A stretch of 64,000 nucleotides of DNA, taken from the NCBI RefSeq assembly GCF_020447305.1, contig NZ_CP095732.1:2760501-2824500 (forward strand). Direction: 5' to 3'. Source of the DNA: Abyssibius alkaniclasticus. GTDB taxonomy: Bacteria; Pseudomonadota; Alphaproteobacteria; Rhodobacterales; Rhodobacteraceae. Below, in pieces: positions 17,967-26,805 of this stretch; positions within the stretch are counted from its first letter, which is position 1; each line of letters starts with the position of its first letter. Both the position numbers and the translations under genes were made by a program. The notes under the pieces are model-generated. The model saw only the letters and a program-made list of their open reading frames with translations. It had not been told where the DNA came from and made no database searches.

Positions 17967-17998
17967 CAAAAAAACGCCGCCGAATTGCTTCGGCGGCG
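17967..17998 (-). terminator. Intrinsic terminator after first TRAP operon
   Basis: CGCCGCCGAA and TTCGGCGGCG make a perfect 10-bp stem with a GCAA tetraloop on the minus strand, followed by seven T residues. It lies 20 bases after the dctP stop and separates the operon from pntA. Confidence 0.95.
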
Positions 17999-18017
17999 CA
18001 TATTTGGGCAGTGCGCC

Positions 18018-19052
18018 CTAGTTGTAGCGATACGGACGGCCCGCGCGATCCATCGACGCGTTATAGTCCTTGATGATCTGCACGACCTTCGCCTTGGTTT
18101 CGCTTTCCGCGGCAATCTCGTCCCAGAAGTCGCGCGCGGCGGCTTCAACCGTGGCCCATTCGGCATCGGGGATGGTGGTCAGCTCCATCTTGGTGCCTTC
18201 AGTGCGCAGCCGCGCCTCGCCACCCCAATACCAATGCTGGCGGTAGTAATGGCTGCTGTCCATGCAAAGCTTATACAGCTCTTGCAAATGTTCCGGCACG
18301 GCGGCCCAGCTTGCGGGGTTGGCGAAATAGCTGCCCGCCCAGGCGCCCGAAATATTGTTGGTCAGGAAGTAGTTGGTCACATCGGCCCAGCCAACCGTAT
18401 AGTCTTCGGTAATGCCCGACCATGCGATGCCGTCAAGCTCGCCGGTTTGCACGGCAACCTCGATATCTTCCCAAGGCAGGGTCACAGGCACAACGCCGAA
18501 TTTCGACATGAAGCGCCCGGCTGTCGGGAAGGTAAAGACCCGCAACCCGTTCAGATCGGCCAGCGAATTGATGGGTTCCTTGGTGGCAAAATGGCACGGG
18601 TCCCACGCGCCGGCAGACAACCATTTCACGCCAACCTTGTCATATTCCTCTTCCCAGATCTTGTTCAGGCCCCATTGGTTGAACAGCACCGGAACATCGA
18701 GCGAATAGCGTGTGGCAAAGGGGAAATAGCCGCCAAACACCGTCACATCGGTGGGCGACGCCATCGAGTCATCATCCGATTGCACCGCATCGATCGTGCC
18801 GTTCTGCACGGCGCGGAACAGTTCTGATGTCGGCACAAGCTGGTCGGCATAGAACAGTTCAATTTCCATCTGCCCGGCGGCAACCTTGTTGAAGGCGTCG
18901 ATCGAGGGTTTGATCACATGCTCGCCCAAGGCCGGGCCGGCATAGGTTTGCAGGCGCCATTTGATCGGCGCTTGCGCATGAAGCGCGGGGGCGGCCAGAG
19001 CAGCAGGTGCGGCAATGGCGGCTGTGGTCAAAAACTTGCGACGTGTTGTCAT
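18018..19052 (-). CDS. TRAP transporter substrate-binding protein (DctP family)
   Basis: A 344-residue periplasmic binding protein of the DctP family. It has a twin-arginine-type signal (TTRRKFLTTAAIAAPAALA) cleaved near residue 27, and the TRAP SBP core with LADLNGLRVFTFPTAG and the Arg expected to contact a carboxylate, then AVQTGELDGIAWS. It is the last gene after the amidohydrolase, dctQ and dctM genes, the reverse of the usual P-Q-M order, and ends at a strong terminator. An imperfect hairpin at 19081-19102 in the 57-base gap before it may allow a separate expression level. The ligand is unknown; the neighbouring hydrolase suggests an acylated amino acid or a breakdown product. Confidence 0.9.
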   Translation of the reverse strand: MTTRRKFLTTAAIAAPAALAAPALHAQAPIKWRLQTYAGPALGEHVIKPSIDAFNKVAAGQMEIELFYADQLVPTSELFRAVQNGTIDAVQSDDDSMASPTDVTVFGGYFPFATRYSLDVPVLFNQWGLNKIWEEEYDKVGVKWLSAGAWDPCHFATKEPINSLADLNGLRVFTFPTAGRFMSKFGVVPVTLPWEDIEVAVQTGELDGIAWSGITEDYTVGWADVTNYFLTNNISGAWAGSYFANPASWAAVPEHLQELYKLCMDSSHYYRQHWYWGGEARLRTEGTKMELTTIPDAEWATVEAAARDFWDEIAAESETKAKVVQIIKDYNASMDRAGRPYRYN

Positions 19053-19109
19053 GTCTTTCTCTCCGTTGGTTGATATTTGCGGCCCCGCAGAGGCGCGGAG
19101 CCATCCTTC

Positions 19110-20432
19110 TTAATTTCCGTAAACGAGGTTCGGCAGCCACAGCGCGATACCGGGAAAGGCTGTGACCAGAGCCAGCGCAAGGATCATCACGCCCACAAAG
19201 GGAATGATGGAAATATAGATGTCGCGCAGGCTGATCTCGGGCGGGGCCATTGCGCGCATCAAAAACAGGTTATAACCGAAAGGCGGGGTCATATAGGCAA
19301 TCTGGCAGGTGATTGTGTAAAGCACGCCATACCACACCAGATCGAAGCCAAGCTCGCCGACAAGCGGCACGTAAAGCGGGGCGACAATGACCAGCATTGC
19401 CGTATCATCCAGAAACATCCCCATGAACAGGTAGGAGATTTGCATCAGGATCAGAATTTCCCACGGGCCAAGCTGAAGCTGGCCAACGAAAAACCCCTCG
19501 ATCGCCTTGCCCGCGCCCACGCCATCAAACACCGCGCCAAAGGCAAGTGCGGCCAGAATGATCCACATGAACATGCAGGTAATGGCAAGGGTCTGGCGCA
19601 GGGAGACCTCGAACACCTCGCGGTTCATCCGCCCTTTGAAAATGGCCGCAAGCAAGGCCGCCATAGCCCCGACAGCCGAGCTTTCGACCAGCGATGTATA
19701 GCCGTTCACAAACGGCACCATCATGACTGCGAAAATGCCCACCGGCAGCAGGCCGGCGCGCAGCAGGCGCAGTTTTTCGGCCAGCGGGATATTGCGCTCT
19801 TCCCTGGGCAGGGCCGGTCCAAGCTCCGGGCTCACGCGGCAGCGGATGTATATGTATACCACAAACATCGTGGCCATCAGCAGCCCCGGCACAACACCGG
19901 CCAGCCACAATTGCCCCACGGGCTGTTTGGCAATCATCGAATACAGCACCAGCACCACCGAAGGCGGCACCAGAATGCCCAGACTCGAGCCCGCCTGAAT
20001 GACCCCGGTGATCATCCTTTTATCATAGCCGCGCCGCAAAAGCTCGGGCAGCGCAATGGTCGAGCCTATGGCCATGCCCGCCACCGAAAGCCCGTTCATG
20101 GCCGAAATCAGCACCATCAGCAGGATTGTGCCAATCGCCAAGCCGCCATTGATCGGCCCCATCCAGACATGGAACATTTTGTATAGGTCATCGGCGATGC
20201 GGCTTTCGCTCAGCACATAGCCCATGAAAACAAACATCGGCAGGGTGAGCAGCGGATACCAGCTCATCAGCTTCATGGCGGCTGAGAACGGCGCGTTCGA
20301 GCCACCCGTGCCCCAAAGCAGCAGGGCGGTGACACTGGCAACAATGCCAATGGCGGCAAAGACCCGCTGGCCGGTGATCATCATCATCATCATTGATGCG
20401 AACATCAGCAGGGCGATCATTTCGTATGACAT
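19110..20432 (-). CDS. TRAP transporter large permease (DctM)
   Basis: A 440-residue DctM-type permease with about 12 membrane helices, the normal length for the family. It starts MSYEMIALLMFASM at 20432 and shares one base with the dctQ stop codon (TAATG), indicating translational coupling. Family segments such as SSLGILVPPSVVLVLYS near residue 155 and YMTPPFGYNLFLMR near 385 are present. It couples Na+-driven import to delivery by the binding protein. The longer open frame to 20516 is read-through of the dctQ 3' end. Confidence 0.92.
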   Translation of the reverse strand: MSYEMIALLMFASMMMMMITGQRVFAAIGIVASVTALLLWGTGGSNAPFSAAMKLMSWYPLLTLPMFVFMGYVLSESRIADDLYKMFHVWMGPINGGLAIGTILLMVLISAMNGLSVAGMAIGSTIALPELLRRGYDKRMITGVIQAGSSLGILVPPSVVLVLYSMIAKQPVGQLWLAGVVPGLLMATMFVVYIYIRCRVSPELGPALPREERNIPLAEKLRLLRAGLLPVGIFAVMMVPFVNGYTSLVESSAVGAMAALLAAIFKGRMNREVFEVSLRQTLAITCMFMWIILAALAFGAVFDGVGAGKAIEGFFVGQLQLGPWEILILMQISYLFMGMFLDDTAMLVIVAPLYVPLVGELGFDLVWYGVLYTITCQIAYMTPPFGYNLFLMRAMAPPEISLRDIYISIIPFVGVMILALALVTAFPGIALWLPNLVYGN

Positions 20433-21058
20433 TAAAACTGTTCCCCGCGAATACGCGCAATATCTTTGATAAGCTCGGCTGTGGCCTGCAAAAGCATCAT
20501 CACAAAGCCAAAACACATGATGGTCTTGATCGGCCAGAGATAGGGCCGCCAGGCTGTCGGGCTGCGTTCAAACCGGCCCAGAACCTCGGCTGTTTCACCG
20601 GTGAAGACCGAAGTGATCAGCTCGCGGTAAAACACCAGCGGCTCCATCCCGTAATAGCCCAGCGAATAGGCGAGCGACGCCAGCCCGCCATAAAGCAGCA
20701 CGCCCAGAAAGAAGATCATCGCTGAAACCGTTACCGCATCGGCCCAGGCCTTGGTGCGGTCAGACCAGCTTCCATAAAGCAGATCCATGCGCACATTGCT
20801 GCCAAGTTGCAGCGAATACGGACCGCCCAGAATATAAAAGGCGACCATGATGAATTGCGCGGTTTCCAGCGTCCAGAAATTCGGCAGGTTCACGGCAACG
20901 GTCGGGTCCGACCAGCCGGTGACATCGGCCACGACCTTTGAAAAGGATGAATAGAGCAGCACCGCCATCATCACGAAAATCAGATACATGGTGATGCGGC
21001 CGATCCGGCGGTTCACCGCCTCGACACCGCGCGCATATCCGTAAATCAGGCGCATCAT
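20432..21058 (-). CDS. TRAP transporter small permease (DctQ)
   Basis: A 208-residue protein with four membrane helices, as expected for the DctQ subunit, slightly longer than the common 160-190 residues because of the loop before the last helix. It overlaps the amidohydrolase gene by four bases (21055-21058) and dctM by one base, so all three are translationally coupled. Confidence 0.88.
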   Translation of the reverse strand: MMRLIYGYARGVEAVNRRIGRITMYLIFVMMAVLLYSSFSKVVADVTGWSDPTVAVNLPNFWTLETAQFIMVAFYILGGPYSLQLGSNVRMDLLYGSWSDRTKAWADAVTVSAMIFFLGVLLYGGLASLAYSLGYYGMEPLVFYRELITSVFTGETAEVLGRFERSPTAWRPYLWPIKTIMCFGFVMMLLQATAELIKDIARIRGEQF

Positions 21059-21834
21059 GCAACCGCCCCGCGCGGGCTGGCCAGCGCGGCAGACAGCAGG
21101 CTGGCCAGCTCTTGCGCGGCCTTGGCCTGACCGGCGGCACTGGCCAGCAGATCGTTGCGAATTTCAATCATCACATTCAATATTCCCGATTTTATTGCGT
21201 GGCGCTGCAGCGTGTGGGTTACCCCATCATCGGCACCATAGGGCTGGTTGCGTTCGGTTTTCAGGGTCGTATGCGCGGCGGCCTGCGCCAGCATCGCATC
21301 GGCCAGGCGCGAATCCTGGTCATGCAGAATGCCCAGTTCCACCGCGCGCGGCTGACCGAAATAGACCGGCGTAAAGCTGTGGATGGTCACAAGAACCGCG
21401 CCCGCACCGCGCGCGGCCAGCGCATCGGCCACGGCGGCGTGAAACGGCTTATACAGCCCCTGCACCCGCGCCTGTTTTTGTGCATCGCCCAGCCTGGCAT
21501 TGCCGGGCACCTCGTAAACCTCGCTGCGGGCCGGCATGGCGCCGGGGGCTTCTGGCGGGCGGTTGCAATCATAGGCAAGGCGCGAAAAATTGGCGGCGAT
21601 AACCGTGGCACCAAGCGCCGTGCCCAGCGCAAGCGCAACCGCAAGCGCGCCCGGATCCCATGCGATATGGCTGGACAGCGCCGCCTCATCCAGCCCCAGA
21701 TTGCCCAGGGCGCGCGGAAGGCGGTTCGAGGCATGTTCGCACACAATCACGACCGGACTGGCCGCATTGGCGTTGACCACGCGCAACGCCGGCCCCTCAT
21801 CCGCCGCCAGAATACTGTGCAAATCTGCGTCCAC
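21055..21834 (-). CDS. N-formylglutamate amidohydrolase family protein
   Basis: A 259-residue zinc hydrolase of the N-formylglutamate amidohydrolase family (HutG-type deformylase fold). Motifs: VCEHASNRLP near residue 31 with the metal-binding Glu/His, HIAWDPGA near 57, and VTIHSFTPVYFG near 150. Start is GTG at 21834 with AGGAGG upstream. It is the first gene of a four-gene operon with a TRAP transporter and no hut genes are nearby, so its real substrate may be another N-formyl or N-acyl amino acid imported by that transporter. The operon is divergent from an RpiR regulator. Confidence 0.88.
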   Translation of the reverse strand: MDADLHSILAADEGPALRVVNANAASPVVIVCEHASNRLPRALGNLGLDEAALSSHIAWDPGALAVALALGTALGATVIAANFSRLAYDCNRPPEAPGAMPARSEVYEVPGNARLGDAQKQARVQGLYKPFHAAVADALAARGAGAVLVTIHSFTPVYFGQPRAVELGILHDQDSRLADAMLAQAAAHTTLKTERNQPYGADDGVTHTLQRHAIKSGILNVMIEIRNDLLASAAGQAKAAQELASLLSAALASPRGAVA

Positions 21835-21854
21835 GCGTCATCCTCCTGCATGAA

Positions 21855-21915
21855 ATTTCGGCCACGCAGCACGATTCTGTCAACTCATTTGATTGTTTTT
21901 TTTCAAACTCACTTG
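21855..21915. promoter_or_regulatory. Divergent promoter with repeated operator-like element
   Basis: On the minus strand a perfect TTGACA (21883-21878) is followed after 17 bases by CGAAAT, giving a promoter for the amidohydrolase-TRAP operon. Overlapping it are two direct repeats, CAACTCATTTG (21881-21891) and CAAACTCACTTG (21904-21915), whose starts are 23 bases apart, about two helical turns. They are the best candidate binding sites for the adjacent RpiR regulator. Seen by eye only. Confidence 0.5.
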
Positions 21916-21949
21916 TGCTGTAATGAATCCGACAATTGAAGGAACGCCG

Positions 21950-22831
21950 GTGACCAAGCCCCAATCGCCACCCCAAAGCATTGCCGATATGCTGAACGCA
22001 CGGTTTGACACGCTCACCCGCGCCGAAAAGCAGCTGGCCAATTCGCTGCTGGACAATTATCCGGTTTCCGGGCTGGCAAGCATTACCGCCATTGCACAGG
22101 CGGCGCAGGTGTCTACCCCGACCGTGGCGCGCATGGTGCAAAAGCTGGGTTTTGTGGGGTTTTCCGAGTTTCAGGCCCGCTTGCGCGATGAGTTGGAGGC
22201 GCGCATTTCCAACCCGATCAGCAAGCACGACCTATGGGCAGGCGATGCGCCCGACACGCATATGCTGAACCGCTTTGCCGATGCGGCCATGCAAAATCTG
22301 CGCCAGACGCTTGCGCAGATCGACCCGAAGGACTTTGATGCCATCTGCGCGGCACTGGCCGACAAGCAAAGCCGCATCTATGTCACCGGCGGGCGCATTA
22401 CCCGCAGCATTGCCGAATATCTGTTCACCCATCTGCAAATGCTGCGCGGTGGGGTCACGTTCCTGCCGGCGGGCGATGGCACCTGGCCGCATCATCTGCT
22501 CGACCTTGGTGCGGGCGATATTTTCGTGATGTTCGACATGCGCCGCTATGAAAACACCGTGCTGCGGCTGGCCGAGCTTGCAGCCGCGCGCGGGGCCACG
22601 ATTGTGCTGTTCACCGACCAATGGGGTTCTCCGGCCACCAAACACGCGCGGTTCCGCATCAATTGCCGCATCGAGGCGCCCAGCGCGTGGGATTCTGCCG
22701 CCGCCATGCTGGTGATTGTTGAAAGCCTGATCGCACAGGTGCAGCAGGAAACATGGCAAGACAGCCGCGCGCGCATGGATGCGCTGGAAGATATTTTTGA
22801 TACAACGGGATTGTTTCGTAAATTCAAGTAA
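21950..22831 (+). CDS. MurR/RpiR family transcriptional regulator
   Basis: A regulator of about 293 residues with an N-terminal RpiR helix-turn-helix (about 15-80: RFDTLTRAEKQLANSLLDNY, then STPTVARMVQKLGF) and a C-terminal SIS sugar-isomerase-fold domain (about 115-250: SRIYVTGGRITRSIAEYL), which usually senses a phosphosugar or other small metabolite. I prefer GTG at 21950 because GAAGGA precedes it; ATG at 21923 is possible. It is divergent from the amidohydrolase-TRAP operon and ten bases ahead of the phosphotransferase gene, so it probably controls both. Confidence 0.88.
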   Translation: MTKPQSPPQSIADMLNARFDTLTRAEKQLANSLLDNYPVSGLASITAIAQAAQVSTPTVARMVQKLGFVGFSEFQARLRDELEARISNPISKHDLWAGDAPDTHMLNRFADAAMQNLRQTLAQIDPKDFDAICAALADKQSRIYVTGGRITRSIAEYLFTHLQMLRGGVTFLPAGDGTWPHHLLDLGAGDIFVMFDMRRYENTVLRLAELAAARGATIVLFTDQWGSPATKHARFRINCRIEAPSAWDSAAAMLVIVESLIAQVQQETWQDSRARMDALEDIFDTTGLFRKFK

Positions 22832-22840
22832 AGTGGTGCA

Positions 22841-23626
22841 ATGAGTCATGATGAAATCCCGCTTGAGGGTGGTAATGTAAACGGTGGTGTTGTGCGGGTT
22901 GGCGACACGGTGCGCCGCAATACCGCGCCGCAAAGCCCGTTGATCCACAAGCTGTTGCTGCATCTGGAAACACAGGGGTTTGACGCAGCACCCCGCTTTC
23001 TGGGGCTGGATGAGGCGGGGCGCGAAATGCTCAGCTTCATTCCGGGAACGTCGGAAGCGACACCAGAAACATGGGAAGGCGATGATGCCGCGCTCGCCGC
23101 TGTGCGCCTGTTGCGGCGCTATCACGATGCCACCACCGCGCTTGTGGCCGAAAAGCACGAGGGTTGGGCGATCAGCAGCCCGAACCCCGCCCGCCACGAG
23201 GTGATCTGCCATAACGATCTTGGCCCTTACAACATGGTGTTTGATGGTGCCCGGCCCGTGGCGATCATCGACTTCGACCTTGCCGGGCCGGGGCCGCGCA
23301 TTCGCGACCTTGCCTATCTGGCCTATTGGTTTGCACCCTTGTGCTTTTCGCGCGACGATCTTGCGCCGCTCGCCGAAGCCGAGCTTGCCGCCGGCTGCCC
23401 GCGCCTTCGGCTGATCTGCGCAGAATACGGGCATGGCGATATGCCGGCATTGCTGGATATGCTGGCAATTTCGCTGCTGCATCTGAGCAGTGCTTCTGCG
23501 ACGGCGCGTGTTGTCGGCCAGGAGGTTGCCGCGCAACTGGCGGCCGACGGGTATTTGCAAGACTGGCAAAGAGAATACCGCGCGCTGATGGGCCGGCGCG
23601 ATGACATTCTGGCCTGTTTTGCCTAG
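22841..23626 (+). CDS. Aminoglycoside phosphotransferase (APH)-fold kinase
   Basis: A 261-residue kinase of the APH/choline-kinase fold. The catalytic loop CHNDLGPYNMVFD near residue 127 (HxDxxxxN) and the metal-binding IIDFDLAGPG near 145 are intact, so it should phosphorylate a small molecule. It probably forms one transcript with the RpiR gene upstream. Nothing marks it as an antibiotic resistance gene; a sugar, amino-alcohol or aminoglycoside-like substrate is open. Its 3' end overlaps the convergent phosphonate monoesterase-like gene by four bases. Confidence 0.83.
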   Translation: MSHDEIPLEGGNVNGGVVRVGDTVRRNTAPQSPLIHKLLLHLETQGFDAAPRFLGLDEAGREMLSFIPGTSEATPETWEGDDAALAAVRLLRRYHDATTALVAEKHEGWAISSPNPARHEVICHNDLGPYNMVFDGARPVAIIDFDLAGPGPRIRDLAYLAYWFAPLCFSRDDLAPLAEAELAAGCPRLRLICAEYGHGDMPALLDMLAISLLHLSSASATARVVGQEVAAQLAADGYLQDWQREYRALMGRRDDILACFA

Positions 23627-25287
23627 TCTGGCCGTTGGCCTGCACGCCCAATATGCGCGGCGGCCTGCTCCGGGGTCACGTCGCGTTCGTCCCAGATGCC
23701 GATCATCAGGCCAAGATCGGCAGGATCGCCCCGCTGGGCGCGCAGTTCTGCCTCGGATCTCGTTGTCCGCTGGCTCATCCGGCGCGCCCATTGCGCAAGC
23801 CGGTCCTGCATGAGCGCGATAATCCCGGCATGATCGGCGCTGTCGCCCCGGTCGAAATATTCAAACGGGTCGGCCTGCCGGTCAAACAGCATGGTCCGAA
23901 AGCCGCCTTCGGCGTGGATGAATGTGTAGCGCGCATCGGCCAGCATGAACAGGCGGCAATCGCGCGGCGCAAGCCCCAGTTTTTCGGCCATTGGCGACGT
24001 GCCGTAATCATATTCGCTGACCACGAATTCGCGCCAGTTTTCCGGCTGGCGCCCTTCCAGCCAAGGCAGCAGGCTGCGGCCTTCCAGAATATGGTCGGGC
24101 ACGGTGCCGCCTTTGGCTTCGATGAATGTCGGGGCAAGGTCGATGGACTCGACCAAAGCATCGCAAACCTGCCCGCGCGTGGCATCGGCGGCTTGGCGCG
24201 GGTCATAGATGATCAGCGGCACCTTCACGCTGGGGGCATGGAACAGGTCTTTTTCACCAAGCCAATGGTCGCCCAGATAATCGCCGTGGTCGGATGTCAG
24301 CACGATCATCGTATCCTCCATCCGGCCCGCCTCCTCCAGAAAGGTCAGCAGCACGCCAAGCTGGTCGTCGCATTGCTTGATAAGCCCCATATAGGCGGGG
24401 ATGACGGTGTTGCGCACCTCGTCACGCGCAAAGCTCTGCCCGATGATATTGCTCTGGAAGGCTGCCAGCACGGGGTGGGGGTTTTGCCGCTCTGCCGCGT
24501 GCCTTTGTGCGGGCTGCACATCGGCGGCGGTGAACATGTTGTGATAGGGCGCCGGCACGATATAGGGCCAGTGCGGCTTGATGAAAGACAGATGCGCAAG
24601 CCACGGCGCGGCGGCCTGCGCGCTGTCCATGAAGGCCATTGCGCGGCGGGTCAGCCAGGGGGTTTCGGAATGCGCCTCGGCAATATTCGCCGCCTGCCCG
24701 GCATTCCTCATGAACCAGCCCGAAGCCATGTTGCCGCCATCATCACCCGCATTGGCAAAGTCGTGCCAGGGGTTGCTGCCCGGATAGCCCAGCGCCTTCA
24801 GATAGGCGTTATAGGGCGAGTCCGGATCGCCATAATGCCCCTTTGGCCCGTCGCTATGCAGCCCGTCTTCGCGGCTCCAGACATCGAAGCCGCATTCGGC
24901 CACCCGCGCGCCGATCACGCTATCGGCCGCCAGCCCAAGCCGCGCCATGCCCTTGGCATCGGCCTTCATGTGGGTTTTGCCGATCAGCCAGCTTTGCACA
25001 CCGATCTCGCGCAGATGGTCGCCCAAGGTAAGCTCGCCCACCTTCAGCGGGTAGCCGTTATAAGCCGCGCCGTGGCTGGACACATAGCGCCCGGTATAGG
25101 CGCTCATCCGGCTGGCGCCGCAGACGGGCGACTGCACATAGGCGTTGGCAAACCGCAAACCGCGCGCGGCCAGATTGTCCATATGCGGGGTGTGCAGGGT
25201 TTCATGCCCCGCGCATGACAGATAATCGTGGCGCAACTGGTCATACATGATGAACAGGATATTGCGGATGTCGTTGCGCTTCTTCAT
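23623..25287 (-). CDS. Sulfatase-superfamily hydrolase, phosphonate monoester hydrolase-like
   Basis: A 554-residue alkaline phosphatase/sulfatase-fold enzyme. Metal site: NILFIMYDQLRHDY near residue 10 and LTSDHGDYLGDH near 320. The nucleophile segment SPVCGASRMSAYTGRY near 55 has the C-x-A-S-R signature whose Cys is converted to formylglycine, and the overall sequence resembles phosphonate monoester hydrolases of roseobacters more than choline or aryl sulfatases. Start is ATG at 25287 after GGAG. The gene is convergent with the kinase gene and divergent from the DadA-like gene (54-base gap). No maturation enzyme gene is in the window. Confidence 0.82.
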   Translation of the reverse strand: MKKRNDIRNILFIMYDQLRHDYLSCAGHETLHTPHMDNLAARGLRFANAYVQSPVCGASRMSAYTGRYVSSHGAAYNGYPLKVGELTLGDHLREIGVQSWLIGKTHMKADAKGMARLGLAADSVIGARVAECGFDVWSREDGLHSDGPKGHYGDPDSPYNAYLKALGYPGSNPWHDFANAGDDGGNMASGWFMRNAGQAANIAEAHSETPWLTRRAMAFMDSAQAAAPWLAHLSFIKPHWPYIVPAPYHNMFTAADVQPAQRHAAERQNPHPVLAAFQSNIIGQSFARDEVRNTVIPAYMGLIKQCDDQLGVLLTFLEEAGRMEDTMIVLTSDHGDYLGDHWLGEKDLFHAPSVKVPLIIYDPRQAADATRGQVCDALVESIDLAPTFIEAKGGTVPDHILEGRSLLPWLEGRQPENWREFVVSEYDYGTSPMAEKLGLAPRDCRLFMLADARYTFIHAEGGFRTMLFDRQADPFEYFDRGDSADHAGIIALMQDRLAQWARRMSQRTTRSEAELRAQRGDPADLGLMIGIWDERDVTPEQAAAHIGRAGQRPD

Positions 25288-25341
25288 GGTCCACTCCAAT
25301 GGTTGCGCGACTATTCCACCGCGCAGGGGCAAGGGCAAGCG

Positions 25342-26586
25342 ATGAGCAAAACGGCGATTGTGATTGGCGCAGGCATTACCGGCCTGTCATCGGCCATCTG
25401 GCTGCAACGCCGGGGCTGGCAGGTTGAACTGGTGGACCGCGTGGCGCCGGGCGACCCTGCACAAGCCTCATATGGCAATGCCGGGCTGCTGGCGCGCGGC
25501 TCCATTCTGGCGAATTCCGAACCCGGAATGCTGTGGAAAGTGCCGGGGATGCTGCTGGATGCCGACTCGCCGCTTTTCTTGCGCTGGCGCTATCTGCCAC
25601 GCCTGCTGCCCTGGTTCATGCGGTTTATCCATGCGGGCCGCGCGGCAAATTTCAACGCCACGGTTGCGCGGCTCGACGCGCTGGTGTCTGACACGATCGA
25701 GCAGCATTTGGCGCTGGCCGAAGGCGGGCCAGCCGCCCGCCATATCCGGCTTGGCGAATACAGCTATCTGTATCGTGACCGCGCGGCCTATGCGGCCGAG
25801 GCGGCGGGCACGGCGCTCAAAAAGCAATACGGGCTTAAATCCTACACGCTCGAAGGGGCGGCACTGGCCGAACACATGCCGGGGCTTGGGCCGCGCTATG
25901 GCTTCATGTCGGTCTATCCTGATTATGGCTGGATCACCGATCCCGGCCAGTATATGCGCGATCTGGCCGAGGGTTTCGTGGCCAGGGGCGGCAGGCTGCG
26001 GCTGGCCGAGGTGCGCACGATTACGCCCGGTGCGCCCGCCAGCATTGCGCTGGCCGATGGCACGGTGCTGTCTGCCGGGCGCCTTGTGCTTTGCGCCGGC
26101 GCCCATAGCCAGAAACTGCTGAACCGCCAGGGCCCGCGCCTGTGGCTGGAGGCCGAGCGCGGCTATCATCTGTTTTTGCGCAAGCCGAGCTTCATGCCGA
26201 AAAACCCGATGATGGTTGAAGATGCGAAATGCGTGATCACCCCGATGGCGCAGGGGCTGCGCATAGCCGGAATTGCCGAATATGCAAGGCTTGATGCACC
26301 GCGCGGCACCGCGCCGCTTGCGCTGCTGCGCAAACGCATCGGGCAGGTATTTCCCGGCTTGCAGTATGAAAGCGCCGATGAATGGATGGGCCAGCGCCCC
26401 TCTACCCCCGACGGGCTGCCCTATCTGGGGGAAGATGCAAAACTGCCGGGCATCATCAGCGCCTTTGGCAGCCAGCATATCGGGCTTACGATTGGCCCAA
26501 GGCTGGGGCGGATGGTGGCGGATATCGCCGAAGGCGCACGCCCCAACCGCGATGCAACCCCCTACAGGCTAAACCGCCACGGCTAG
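25342..26586 (+). CDS. FAD-dependent oxidoreductase, D-amino acid dehydrogenase-like
   Basis: A 414-residue flavoprotein of the DAO/DadA family. The dinucleotide-binding motif VIGAGITGLSSAIWLQRRG is at residues 6-24 and the C-terminal FAD-closing segment GSQHIGLTIGPRLGRMVAD near 375. Such enzymes oxidise D-amino acids or other secondary/primary amines and pass electrons to the respiratory chain. The start is ATG at 25342; frame upstream overlaps the divergent gene. It is followed by a 258-base structured spacer. Confidence 0.85.
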   Translation: MSKTAIVIGAGITGLSSAIWLQRRGWQVELVDRVAPGDPAQASYGNAGLLARGSILANSEPGMLWKVPGMLLDADSPLFLRWRYLPRLLPWFMRFIHAGRAANFNATVARLDALVSDTIEQHLALAEGGPAARHIRLGEYSYLYRDRAAYAAEAAGTALKKQYGLKSYTLEGAALAEHMPGLGPRYGFMSVYPDYGWITDPGQYMRDLAEGFVARGGRLRLAEVRTITPGAPASIALADGTVLSAGRLVLCAGAHSQKLLNRQGPRLWLEAERGYHLFLRKPSFMPKNPMMVEDAKCVITPMAQGLRIAGIAEYARLDAPRGTAPLALLRKRIGQVFPGLQYESADEWMGQRPSTPDGLPYLGEDAKLPGIISAFGSQHIGLTIGPRLGRMVADIAEGARPNRDATPYRLNRHG

Positions 26587-26593
26587 GCCGAAA

Positions 26594-26659
26594 CCCTGCC
26601 GCGCAGCACACAAGGCCTTTGGCCTTGCCCGCCGCTTGGCGGGGGCGGCGCGGCAAGGG
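26594..26659. repeat. Three-stem inverted-repeat element
   Basis: CCCTGCCGCGC (26594-26604) pairs with GCGCGGCAAGGG (26648-26659) with one bulge and encloses two adjacent perfect hairpins, CAAGGCC-TTT-GGCCTTG (26611-26627) and CCCGCC-GCTT-GGCGGG (26628-26643). The whole can fold as a three-way junction. It lies just after the DadA-like gene and may end transcription from both sides; there is no T run. The rest of the 258-base spacer up to the dctM gene has no gene that I can see. Confidence 0.6.
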
Positions 26660-26805
26660 CAGTTCAGTGTCACCCGCTGCGCCCGCGCCGCTTTGCGATG
26701 CCGCGCCCAGGCCCGGCATTGCTGGCACACAGCGCAATGCTGGAGGGCGGCGCGCGACCAGACGGTGCCGGCACGCGCAACGCCAGCCGCGCCGCCACCG
26801 CCAAG

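Noticed and set aside
22841-23626. Antibiotic resistance gene, because of the aminoglycoside phosphotransferase fold
   Set aside because: The fold is shared by many small-molecule kinases, and the setting (RpiR, TRAP, hydrolase) is metabolic.
26594-26659. tRNA-like gene suggested by the enclosed hairpins
   Set aside because: There is no T-loop or anticodon arm of tRNA type and no CCA; only a three-stem repeat is supported.
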